This document shows positions 34,401 through 41,214 of a DNA stretch of 64,000 nucleotides, piece after piece. Where the stretch lies: the NCBI RefSeq assembly GCF_000759025.1, contig NZ_JPOS01000020.1, forward strand, positions 124,001 to 188,000, read 5' to 3'. Position 1 is the stretch's first letter, and every line of letters starts with the position of its first letter. The DNA comes from Phaeodactylibacter xiamenensis. GTDB taxonomy: Bacteria; Bacteroidota; Bacteroidia; Chitinophagales; Saprospiraceae. Below the pieces are notes generated by a model. The model was given only the letters and a program-made list of their open reading frames with translations. It was not told the origin of the DNA and did not search any database. The position numbers were made by a program, and so were the translations under genes.

Positions 34401-35510
34401 ATTGAAGCTCAGGCTGTAATCCAATTCCGGCAGATGGGTATAATGCTGAAAACGCTGATTGTCCGGATCGAAATAGTCTACTCCGCCAAAGTAGGTACCC
34501 ACCCAAATCGCTCCTTTCCGGTCTTGCAGCAGGGCACGTACGGAGCCGTGGCTCAGCCCACTGCTGGAGCGGCTGTCCTGTAAAATTTTTTGTAAAGACA
34601 GCGTCCGGGTGTCCAGGATGTTGAGCCCCTGGAAGGTACCAATCCACAGCTTTTGATCGGGGGTGACTTCGAGGCAGCGCACAAAGGCATTGGAGAGGCG
34701 TACTTCTGATTCCGGGCGGTCATCGTAGTGGGTCGTCAGTTGGCCCTTCTGATCATAGGCGCATACTCCCCCGCCGTAGGTGGCCACCCAAAGTTTGCCG
34801 TCGGGGGCCTGTATGATATCCTCCACCCGCTCGTTACTGATTTGGTGGGCTGGTCTTTGGGCATTTGGAGTATAAGTAATGATGGTTTGCTGATCTGGCA
34901 GCTGACAGAATAAACCGCTGGTTGTTCCCACCCATAACCTGTCCTCCCCGTCGGTGAAGATTTTGGTGACGTAGCGTTCACCCACCGCTTTTACCAGAGG
35001 GGTATTGGGCTGCTCAAAGGCATCCGTTACCGGATTATAATGGAAGAGGCCATCATTCGTCCCGGCCCAGAGCTGATGTTGAGGGTCAATCCAGAGGCAG
35101 CGGGTCTCCTGCTGAGGGAGATTGGGGATCGTGTAGTTCCGGAACCCCGACTGATTGATCAAGTACCGGCTTACCCCACCTTGAGTGGCGATCCAGATAT
35201 TACCAAGAGAGTCGCCGGTGATGTCATTGATGACGTTGTTTGCCAGGGAAGTGCTGTCGGCGGGCCGCCGGCGGAATACCTCGAAAGCATACCCGTCAAA
35301 ACGGTTGAGCCCGTCCCGGGTGCCCAGCCAGAGGAAGCCATAGTTGTCCTGGTAGGCCGAAAGGACCGTGCTCTGCGATAACCCTTCGCCTACACCATAG
35401 TTGATAAACCTGGGGCCCCCCAACTGGGCGGAAGCCTTGTTGCTAAGCCCGGCCATGGCAGCCAGACAAATGGCAGTGTACAGCAATACCGGCAGGTCCC
35501 TAATCATCAT
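31413..35510 (-). CDS. Hybrid two-component system sensor/regulator (HTCS)
   Basis: The ATG at 35510 begins a signal peptide (ending NKASAQ) and gives about 1365 residues. A periplasmic two-propeller region of Reg_prop repeats (GFLWLGTRDGLNRFDG, IWVGTYFGGVDYF and many others, about 30-740) is followed by a Y_Y_Y domain (about 745-810), a membrane helix near 815, a HisKA domain with FTDVSHEFRTP (His near 865), an ATPase domain (NLISNAIKFNKPGG, GTGIGLSLTKSLVEAMGG), a receiver with LSDIMMPEMDG (Asp near 1163) and an AraC DNA-binding domain at the end. Such proteins sense an imported ligand and switch on the adjacent uptake locus, here most likely the receptor and its lipoproteins. Confidence 0.93.
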   Translation of the reverse strand: MMIRDLPVLLYTAICLAAMAGLSNKASAQLGGPRFINYGVGEGLSQSTVLSAYQDNYGFLWLGTRDGLNRFDGYAFEVFRRRPADSTSLANNVINDITGDSLGNIWIATQGGVSRYLINQSGFRNYTIPNLPQQETRCLWIDPQHQLWAGTNDGLFHYNPVTDAFEQPNTPLVKAVGERYVTKIFTDGEDRLWVGTTSGLFCQLPDQQTIITYTPNAQRPAHQISNERVEDIIQAPDGKLWVATYGGGVCAYDQKGQLTTHYDDRPESEVRLSNAFVRCLEVTPDQKLWIGTFQGLNILDTRTLSLQKILQDSRSSSGLSHGSVRALLQDRKGAIWVGTYFGGVDYFDPDNQRFQHYTHLPELDYSLSFNVVSAFAEATDGKYYVATERGGLNLFDPQTRRFRRLRGQSGHELRSMTIKSLYAAPDGQLWVGTFKGGLHAYDAKTNRFTPHFGAETSQLPALSDAIVNAIAPAGTYLWIGTDKHGGLHKFDPQSGQYVDYPMRKALHQHLLNVNVKAIHADQLGNLWLSTFGRGLVLFNEQTGRITTFEHLPGDPNSLPRNDVTHVLEDQQGQIWVATKGGGICRFDRQRQQFQTFDTRNGLQNNTVLGLLQDQQGQIWASTINGISRWENENQRFRNYSYTNGFPLEELNEGAFFTATNGQLFFGGSNGFVTFDPASLADNTYVPPVYLTALKLFNKDVTPGDDTRLLNVSMLQTDELQLRYFQSIITLEFTALNFLRPEQNRYQYKLEGLEDDWNEVGSQRSATYTNLKEGTYTFLLKGANNDGLWNPEPTQLKITVEAPPWRTWWAILLYSLVILLGIYLLRYLSLRSARLRNEIRIKELEKEKLEEVHQLKLQSFTDVSHEFRTPLTLIIDPLEQVLEQHKAEDWLGRQLNLMHFNARRLLLLVNQVLDINALETGKVGLRKEPVPLGQMTKHICDTFRGQAAKHQLELYFADELPEAWYEADKDKLEKIIYNLISNAIKFNKPGGQVRVALSQKPDNGKVQLTVADTGQGIAPEVREKVFERFYKSEQTKGTGIGLSLTKSLVEAMGGSIRLQSQPDSGTTFTLLLPLKPVGQSDENVASAFVKPLPVEYQLSVDEPNAAPENTNSSSKLHLLIVEDDPDLRRYLRDNLSGAYKITTAKNGRSGLEKARTHTPDFILSDIMMPEMDGIEMCRALKTDPEYCHIPILLLTAKGEDTDRVHALETGADDYLAKPFIMRELRSRIQNRLKMRDLLRRRYSHGPDLQTEALQLSSYDEELLQRVQAAVEAHLDDPDWSVEALAEAVNLSRVHLYRKLKGLLDVSPSTFIRNIRLKHAAQLLAQNKVNVSEVAYRVGFQDPAYFGKSFKKQYGLSPSQYAKQAGK

Positions 35511-35718
35511 ATTGGCTTTACCTTCCTGAGGGCTACTCGAAAAATGAAATGCACAACTGGTTTTGTTCCAACGTCGTATAAAACCAACCAAAGGGCGGGT
35601 TTTGAAAGATGTTGGAGCAAAAGCTTTAAAAAGTTGTGCATTTTATTTTTGCCCCACTACTAATTTAACCATTTTCATGATAAAGAGGACTGTTGTCCGG
35701 GGGTGTAATGCCATAGGC

Positions 35719-36228
35719 TCAGGCACTCCCAAACGCCCGCTTCCACCCAAACCGGATGACCAGTAGCAGGCCAACAAAGAAAAAGATAACATACTCAAAG
35801 CGCAGGTACGAAAATACAATAATCCGCATCCGGTCTATGAACCACATGATGATGAGCGTGGAGGCGATGATCATCACCAGCCCGCCCAGCTTGTCGAAGC
35901 CCGGGATGTAGTCGAGGTTGACGTTGCGCCGGATGATAAGCAGGGTGACGACCATGGAAATAATGGGCAGGACCTGCACAAATACATCCGCGTCCCAAAT
36001 GCTGCGCCGCTCAAACAGAAACTGATAGACCGAGACGGTGATGGAAAAAATCCCCGGCACACAAATGAAGTAAATCAGCGTGGAGTAAAGGTATTTCCAC
36101 GGTGCTTCGTGGCCTTTGTCCTGTCCCGTCAGCCCGGCCACAAAGGCCATGACCGGTATGATGGACAGGTAAACCAGTACATAGGTCGGATCGTTGGTCA
36201 GTACGTCAAAAAATTCTCTTAGTGTCAT
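35719..36228 (-). CDS. Small polytopic membrane protein, function unknown
   Basis: 169 residues with about five hydrophobic segments (roughly 16-34, 44-66, 84-98, 112-132, 134-158) and short polar loops. The tail is basic (RFGWKRAFGSA). No family motif is recognised. It starts 31 bp behind the PurA-like gene on the same strand, so it may be the third gene of the VWA / PurA-like module, or an independent gene before the regulator. Confidence 0.7.
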   Translation of the reverse strand: MTLREFFDVLTNDPTYVLVYLSIIPVMAFVAGLTGQDKGHEAPWKYLYSTLIYFICVPGIFSITVSVYQFLFERRSIWDADVFVQVLPIISMVVTLLIIRRNVNLDYIPGFDKLGGLVMIIASTLIIMWFIDRMRIIVFSYLRFEYVIFFFVGLLLVIRFGWKRAFGSA

Positions 36229-36259
36229 AGGTTGCGGATTATGGTCCGCGTAAAGATAA

Positions 36260-37435
36260 CTATTTGCCTATGGCCTTTGCCGTAAAAGTAGCGCCTTTGA
36301 CCTGCTGCCCGTCATCGGAGTAGCTCTGGTAAACTATGCCGGTAATGCCTGGGAGGAGGCGGGCGATTAAGTCCGGTGTCTGATAAGTATGCCGTTTGCC
36401 GCCAAGGGTAGCCTGCAGGGGCCCTTGCAACTGGTCGAGGCAGGTGAGGAACAGGTGCCGTTTTTGCCCGGCGGAGTAGTTGGCCTCAGACTGCAGGGCA
36501 TAGCGCAAGAGGTCCACATCCAGCGTGCCGTAGCGCAGCTGGCCCTGCCACTCGTTTTCCTGATTGGTCTCTTTGGGGTTGAGAACCAGGTCCGCAGGAA
36601 TGCCTTCATTGCTCAGAAAACCATTGCCATGCCGGGTCTGGTAAGCCCGGGTGATGCAAAACACTTCCGGCTCTGGCAGCCCGTTACGCCTAATAATGGC
36701 CTGTGCATTGCGGGAGGTGGTGTGCGCCCGGGTAACATTCGGAAAAAAACCGTGCTCCATGTCCAGCAGAATACCCTGACTGCCCTCAAAAATAAAATTG
36801 GCTCCTTCGTACCGCTCAAAAAACCGGGATTCTGAGGTGAGGTGGATACGCTTAAGCACGGCCGGCAACTGTTCCTGCCACGCCATGACCTCCTCTTTCC
36901 AGTTTTCTGCCGCCAACAGCCCATTGGCTTTGCGCACGTAGTACTGCTCAATGGCTTTAAGTTTTTGCTGCACGACTGCCGGGAATGCAAGGTCCTGCGC
37001 AAAGAGCCGGCAGGGCGTTTCCGAATGCCGCGCAATGGTAGCCCCAAAGCCCACTCCGCAACTGCCATGTCGCTGACTGCGCTCCAGCAGCTGATTGTAT
37101 GCGATATCGTAAGGCGTGGTGACCGGGCACAGCGTATCCACAAAAATACGGGGCAGATAGCCCAGCTTCGATAGCGACTGATGCTCGTTCAGCAGAGCCG
37201 GAGGCGAAAAGGTGCAGTACCGGCTCCAAAAGGTGGGCGCACCCTGAAAAGTGCCCGCGCCAATGCCCGAAAATACATGCCGCTCCCCTTTGGGGCCTAC
37301 TACCGTGTGCCCTGCCTGATGGCCGCCCGAGAAGCGCACCACAACGGGGTGCGCCGCCCGGCGGCTCAGATAATCGGTGGCCAGGCCCTTGCCTTCGTCG
37401 CCGTAGCCCAGCCCAATGACAATCTGTGTGCTCAT
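36260..37435 (-). CDS. Divergent adenylosuccinate-synthetase-like (PurA fold) ligase
   Basis: 391 residues, shorter than the usual 420-430 of PurA. The GTP-binding and catalytic parts are kept: GYGDEGKG (about 11-17, with the catalytic Asp), FSGGHQAGHTVVG (about 35-47, with the catalytic His), and FEGSQGILLDMEHGFFPNVT. The loop that binds L-aspartate in PurA (TTGRxRR type) is not recognisable: the matching region near residue 295 reads NEWQGQLRYG, and the late TKLDVL motif is LTCLDQL. I infer a PurA-fold enzyme with a changed substrate, not the housekeeping enzyme. Its ATG overlaps the VWA gene stop (ATGA), so the two are coupled. Confidence 0.75.
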   Translation of the reverse strand: MSTQIVIGLGYGDEGKGLATDYLSRRAAHPVVVRFSGGHQAGHTVVGPKGERHVFSGIGAGTFQGAPTFWSRYCTFSPPALLNEHQSLSKLGYLPRIFVDTLCPVTTPYDIAYNQLLERSQRHGSCGVGFGATIARHSETPCRLFAQDLAFPAVVQQKLKAIEQYYVRKANGLLAAENWKEEVMAWQEQLPAVLKRIHLTSESRFFERYEGANFIFEGSQGILLDMEHGFFPNVTRAHTTSRNAQAIIRRNGLPEPEVFCITRAYQTRHGNGFLSNEGIPADLVLNPKETNQENEWQGQLRYGTLDVDLLRYALQSEANYSAGQKRHLFLTCLDQLQGPLQATLGGKRHTYQTPDLIARLLPGITGIVYQSYSDDGQQVKGATFTAKAIGK

Positions 37436-38363
37436 AATGGAAGGATTGTAGTGTTAGAAGAGCGCTTGTTCCAGCCTGTACCCGGAGCTAACGCCTGAGA
37501 TACCTGTTGTGCGGCGGCTGGCTCGAAGCCCGCCATCGTTTGCTCAAATGGGTGCCTACTGATTATAGCTACTGTGGCGGCGATGAGCTCGGCCAGAGCA
37601 TTGTGGTCATTCAGTATCAGGGCGCGCTCCCCCAGCAGGCTTTTCCAGAAGCCGATCACTTCGGGGTGATTGCGGTAGCTGGTTTCGTTGATGTGAATGT
37701 GGAAAACATGATACATTCGTTGGGCTTCCCGCAACAGCGTAGACGCATCGAGCGTATGCTGGGGGCAGTATCCCATGATGCGCTGTACCTGCTCAGGCGA
37801 GAGCCGTTCCCAGCTGGCTTCGTCCCCTACAGTAAAGAGGAAACCTTTCTGCCCCCGCTTTTCAAAGCAGTCGATGGAGGTATGCCGGCCCGCCAGTAGC
37901 CAGGCGAGGAGGTAGGACTCCTGAATTTGGCCGCCCCCGCCGCCTTCCAGCCAAAGTTTGGACAGCCCGTCGCTCAGCTCATCCGCTCCTGCCTCAAACT
38001 GCCCGGCCTGCAGAGGAGCCTGATCAGAGAGGTGGTCGCCAATGGCAGAGAACATAATATGTGGGCTCTTAACGCCGTGGGCAATTAGCGTATTCATAAG
38101 CGCGCCCAGTTTGTAACGCACGAGCTGCTCCGGTATACGGCCATACGGCCCATCGAGCCCGTCACATCGAGGAAAACACCAATGGCTAAGGAATTAGGGT
38201 GCCGTTGCGAATCCCGGCTTTCCCGGACGCGAATCCCGTAGGGGTTCACAGCGGCATTCATCCGCCGGTGGCGGTTGGCCTGAAAAATATCGTTTCTTGA
38301 CTTGTTGGCATAACTTGCCCGGAGATGCTGGTAGGCATCACTCGACCATCTTGCGTAACCCAT
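37432..38363 (-). pseudogene. VWA-domain protein gene, frameshifted by an 8-bp tandem duplication
   Basis: Two overlapping frames make one protein. The first (38363 to about 38094) starts MGYARWSSDAYQHLR and reaches IGVFLDVTGSMGR, the MIDAS motif DxTGS of a VWA domain, before running out of frame. The second (to 37432) continues with the VWA domain (VRYKLGALMNTL, MFSAIGDHLSD, GGGGGQIQESYLLAWLLAGRH, GQKGFLFTVGDE). At 38135-38150 the 8 bases ATACGGCC are directly repeated; removing one copy joins the frames as GSMGRIPEQLVRYK, giving about 308 residues. The gene is either inactive, phase variable, or mis-sequenced. Similar N-termini (a short helix, then KSRNDIF) are not familiar to me from a named family. 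Confidence 0.8.
38135..38150. repeat. 8-bp tandem duplication breaking the VWA gene
   Basis: ATACGGCC occurs twice in a row (38135-38142 and 38143-38150). It lies a few bases after the DVTGSMG motif. Deletion of either copy restores one reading frame. Confidence 0.9.
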
Positions 38364-38456
38364 CTTGTTTAAATTTTAGGATTTGAGAATAAAAAATCCC
38401 CGGGGGCAATAGCCTGCCTGGCTTTTACAAGGTAGTCTGACCTCAGTAAAAACAAG

Positions 38457-38477
38457 CTTAGTTTTGTTTGTAAACTA
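38457..38477. promoter_or_regulatory. Dyad operator 1 upstream of the VWA / PurA-like module
   Basis: CTTAGTTT at 38457-38464, 7 bases, then AAACTA at 38472-38477 (the last two bases of the perfect arm differ). It has the same arms and spacing as the second dyad 47 bp away and lies about 95 bp upstream of the VWA start. A dimeric repressor site is the simplest reading. Confidence 0.55.
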
Positions 38478-38503
38478 TCTATCGCACTACAAGTTTACGC
38501 ACT

Positions 38504-38526
38504 CTTAGTTTAAAAGTAAAACTAAG
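38504..38526. promoter_or_regulatory. Dyad operator 2 upstream of the VWA / PurA-like module
   Basis: A perfect dyad: CTTAGTTT (38504-38511), 7 bases, AAACTAAG (38519-38526). It repeats the geometry of the dyad at 38457. The TTAGT...ACTAA core recalls, from memory, operators of NrtR-type Nudix regulators of NAD metabolism, but this is only a resemblance. Confidence 0.6.
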
Positions 38527-38545
38527 GGGTGAAAAAAATAAAAAA

Positions 38546-38572
38546 CCAGGGCCAGCACAAAGCCGGCCCCGG
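38546..38572 (-). terminator. Minus-strand terminator with no assigned gene in front
   Basis: On the minus strand CCGGGGCCGGC and GCTGGCCCTGG form an 11-bp stem with two G-U pairs and a 5-base loop, followed by TTTTTTATTTTTTT. On the plus strand two pairs become A-C mismatches, so the direction is clear. No minus-strand gene lies between here and 38908, so it implies an unseen transcript, perhaps a small RNA. Confidence 0.7.
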
Positions 38573-38908
38573 TCAGGGAATGGGGAATCAATCGGTTTTT
38601 AGGATACTTTAAGGGTTATCAGCCTCTGGTATTTGGTCAAAGGCATTGATGACGGCATCAAGTCAAACAGATGCCACATGCAGGCTTCCATTCAAAAGCG
38701 TGCAGGTATTCCGGATTAAGACTGTTTTTTTGGGAGATTAAAATTTTACTAGGGGAAGCGTTGTTGCTGTAGATAACAGACGGGAACATTAACCCATTAG
38801 AGCGTTTAGATATTGCATGTTAGCTGTTAAAAGTTGAGCTTATGCACAGATTTAACAGTAGTTAGTAAAATTTACCTATTTTCATCACCAAACAACACCA
38901 ACTCCACT
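38573..38908. other. Gene-free stretch, possible small RNA (minus) and SPOR-gene promoter (plus)
   Basis: The whole region 38364-38908 lacks a conventional gene. Its left part holds the two dyads and the orphan terminator. On the minus strand a 26-codon frame (MWHLFDLMPSSM..., about 38599-38679) exists but has no supporting signal. The right part is AT-rich and should carry the promoter of the SPOR-domain gene. Confidence 0.4.
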
Positions 38909-39508
38909 ATGTCAAGACTCGATTATGTGACCATTGCTATTGTTGCTGTATGCGTAGCTGCGCTCGTCTACCTGATCTACATGACCACCAATTTGCTGGG
39001 GAGCAGTCCGGAAGCCCCGGCTACTGCAGATCAAATGGTTTCGGATCCAGAGGACGAATACGCAGAAGAGGAGTACTATCCGGAAGATACGATAGCCACC
39101 TTTGATGATGGCTACTATGATGAAGGCGGGGCGGCCGTTGACAATACAGGTGAAGGCGATCAAGCCATAACAGAAGGTGATGAACCTGCCTACGAGGATG
39201 CAGACAGCGATCTGCAGACATCCTCCAGCCGGGGCCCTGCAAAAGACGGCCGTATAAAACCGGATTTCAGTTCTGTCGCCAGTGGGCAATATATGGTGCT
39301 GGCCGGCACATTTAAATACCGGAATAATGCCGAAGAGATGGTCAGCAAACTGAAAGGGATGGGGTACGCCAACGCTTCTGTAGAGCTTTTCGACCGGGGG
39401 CGTTATGCGGTGGCGTTAGTTGACCGCTTTGATGGGCTTGCTAGTGCCCAGGCTCTAAAGTCGGAGCTTTCCGGTAAAGGGGTGGAAGCTTATGTGAAGC
39501 AGAAATAG
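38909..39508 (+). CDS. SPOR-domain membrane protein
   Basis: 199 residues from the ATG at 38909 (an upstream in-frame start at 38834 adds an unlikely leader). A membrane helix lies at about residues 5-30 (DYVTIAIVAVCVAALVYLIYM). A long acidic, Tyr/Glu/Asp-rich linker (about 35-115) leads to a C-terminal SPOR domain (about 125-199; GQYMVLAGTFKYRNNAEEMVSKLKGMGY, RYAVALVDRF). SPOR domains bind denuded glycan strands of peptidoglycan, usually at the division site. A role in cell division or envelope maintenance is inferred. Confidence 0.85.
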   Translation: MSRLDYVTIAIVAVCVAALVYLIYMTTNLLGSSPEAPATADQMVSDPEDEYAEEEYYPEDTIATFDDGYYDEGGAAVDNTGEGDQAITEGDEPAYEDADSDLQTSSSRGPAKDGRIKPDFSSVASGQYMVLAGTFKYRNNAEEMVSKLKGMGYANASVELFDRGRYAVALVDRFDGLASAQALKSELSGKGVEAYVKQK

Positions 39509-39515
39509 GAAAAAA

Positions 39516-39549
39516 ACAGCCGCACTGAAAAATTCGACAGTGCGGCTGT
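39516..39549 (-). terminator. Terminator between convergent genes
   Basis: A 12-bp perfect stem, ACAGCCGCACTG (39516-39527) with CAGTGCGGCTGT (39538-39549). The T run (TTTTTTT) follows on the minus strand, serving the gene at 39729; the stem can also stop the SPOR-gene transcript. Confidence 0.75.
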
Positions 39550-39728
39550 ATAGCCGGTTGATCGTTTCGTCTCAAAAAACTTACGCTACTCCGGCAAAAA
39601 TGATTGAACACCCAATTGACCATGTTAGCTTTGAATCGATCTCTATCAATTCTTTTGCTTACACTACAAATGTAAAGGGGTTTTCAGGCCAGCTAAATGA
39701 CTTCCCTCAGCGCGAAGAGTGACTATTG

Positions 39729-40529
39729 TCACTGGCTAAGGTTTCTGGACTGTTGCAGCTGTTGCAGCTGTTGCTCGATGCGTTCCGGAATAAGAGTGCC
39801 ATACTGCTCCCGAAAGGCTTCAAGGTCGTACCAGGTCTCAAAATGCTCCAGGTGCCATTCTGCCCCGTCTTTACTGATTTTAAAGGTGCGGATCTCTTCA
39901 TTGTATTTTTCCTCCACATAACGCGGGTTGTCAGCGAATGGGCGCAGTTTATACGCGAATTTGCCATTCATGAGGAAAAACTCATCACCGTTATAGTCCA
40001 TTTCAGCATCAAAAACAGCCATGCGGTCGTCGCAAAGCTGGTAAAAACTGGCGACCGGGTCCATGCCATTGAGGAGTGACAGGACGGTTTGCTTCACGTT
40101 GATAACGGTAATGTAGGGGAAGGTGATAAACTGATTGTGCGTTTCGCTGTAGCCATAGCCCCCCAGCAGATAGAGTAGGCCATCATTTTGGTAATAAGAT
40201 AGCCCCGTGGCGCTGATCTGTTCTCCAAGGCTGCCCTCATAGCTGCCGTTGGTATAGGCACTGGCCCGGTTTTCATTAAAATCAATGAGCAGAATATCAA
40301 GATTGGGGAAATCCTGGTAATTGTTATCTGATATTTTGGAACGAATACTTCCCCCAAAGATGAGCAGGTAATCTTTGTACTGTCCGACCGCGTAGCCTTC
40401 CATATCCTCCAAAGTGGGATAAAGCTGAACAGCTTCCGGAGGCAGCTGGCGCAGGGTTTCTTTATCTTGAGCAAAACAGATCGCAGTGCTCAAAAGTAGA
40501 AAGGATAGGGGTAGAAAGTATCTAAGCAT
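39729..40529 (-). CDS. Secreted protein of unknown function, probable beta-propeller
   Basis: 266 residues from the ATG at 40529 with a signal peptide (MLRYFLPLSFLLLSTAICFAQ). The mature protein has repeated strand patterns (YKDYLLIFGGSIRSK, GLLYLLGGYGYSETHNQF, EFFLMNGKFAYKLRP) that recall Kelch-like blades. The end is Gln-rich (QQLQQLQQ) from a GTTGCAGCT-type DNA repeat near 39750-39775. No enzyme motif is seen. It is a single-gene unit with the terminator at 39516 behind it. Confidence 0.72.
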   Translation of the reverse strand: MLRYFLPLSFLLLSTAICFAQDKETLRQLPPEAVQLYPTLEDMEGYAVGQYKDYLLIFGGSIRSKISDNNYQDFPNLDILLIDFNENRASAYTNGSYEGSLGEQISATGLSYYQNDGLLYLLGGYGYSETHNQFITFPYITVINVKQTVLSLLNGMDPVASFYQLCDDRMAVFDAEMDYNGDEFFLMNGKFAYKLRPFADNPRYVEEKYNEEIRTFKISKDGAEWHLEHFETWYDLEAFREQYGTLIPERIEQQLQQLQQSRNLSQ

Positions 40530-40831
40530 GTAAATATAGTCTTTTGGCTGGGCGCAGGAACGCTGCAAAATACAGCAGGGTGATAAAAGTCACTTCCATA
40601 AACCAGAACTAATCGGTAAGGTATTTTATTTATCGTATCGTTGACAGTATACCTCAAGGTAGCCCCTTTTTTGAGAAAAATCAGAAAGGGGGCTGACAAA
40701 TGTCAATAGAATAACAAAGGTATTACTGCAATTTTGAACCGTGAAATAAGCTGTACGGAATTCATTTACGTACTGCGGCCCGGTTTACTTACGAATTCCA
40801 TGAATCTACCTGCTCAGGCAAATTGAACGCC
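40530..40831. other. Divergent intergenic region with two dyads
   Basis: Between the divergent genes at 40529 and 40832 there is no coding signal. It has an imperfect hairpin, AGCCCC-rich at 40661 pairing with GGGGGCT ending 40694, and a wide inverted repeat GGAATTC (40757-40763) / GAATTCC (40793-40799). The two promoters should lie here. Confidence 0.4.
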
Positions 40832-41074
40832 ATGACGAATACAGAAATACGACTTTTTGGGCTTGGTTGCAACCTTTCGCGCAATCTGCATGCTAATATG
40901 CAAAGGGCCGCAAAAGAGTTGGGCCTGGAGGTGAGCATAGAGGAAGTTTCTGATATTCAGGAGATGATGGACCTGGGTATCACGGCTATTCCGGCATTGC
41001 AAATTGGAGAGCAGGTGGTAGCGAGCGGCAGGGTTCTGGAAGTAGAAGAAATCAAATCTTTACTCAGGATTTAA
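40832..41074 (+). CDS. Small thioredoxin/glutaredoxin-like protein with CxxS site
   Basis: 80 residues from the ATG at 40832 (a TTG at 40823 is also in frame). The fold signs are the first strand EIRLFGLGC, a helix HANMQRAAKELGLEVSIEEV, and the cis-Pro motif GITAIPALQI before QVVASG. The redox motif is Cys13-Asn-Leu-Ser16, so only one active Cys remains; the usual small thioredoxin-like (Trx_3, MTH895-like) proteins have CxxC. A monothiol reductase or binding role is inferred. No partner gene is adjacent. Confidence 0.75.
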   Translation: MTNTEIRLFGLGCNLSRNLHANMQRAAKELGLEVSIEEVSDIQEMMDLGITAIPALQIGEQVVASGRVLEVEEIKSLLRI

Positions 41075-41214
41075 AGTAATCTCAAAATTTCCCGCATTTA
41101 TCGCATTCAACTTTCCGAAATTCACTAATTTTCGGTTCGTACTTCTATATGTAGTCCTAAAGGGCCATGCCCGGGTTTCCTGGTTGAGCTCTAAGCAAAA
41201 GAAACCAACTTACC

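Noticed and set aside
36260-37435. Phage-type PurZ (2-aminoadenylosuccinate synthetase)
   Set aside because: PurZ proteins lack the catalytic Asp of GDEGKG, which is present here; and the aspartate loop is changed in a way not expected for PurZ.
38599-38679. 26-codon minus-strand peptide before the orphan terminator
   Set aside because: Too short, no hydrophobic or conserved pattern; a non-coding RNA is the simpler reading.
39750-39775. GTTGCAGCT-type short repeat as a microsatellite switch
   Set aside because: Only a few imperfect units that encode a Gln-rich tail in frame; no frame change expected.
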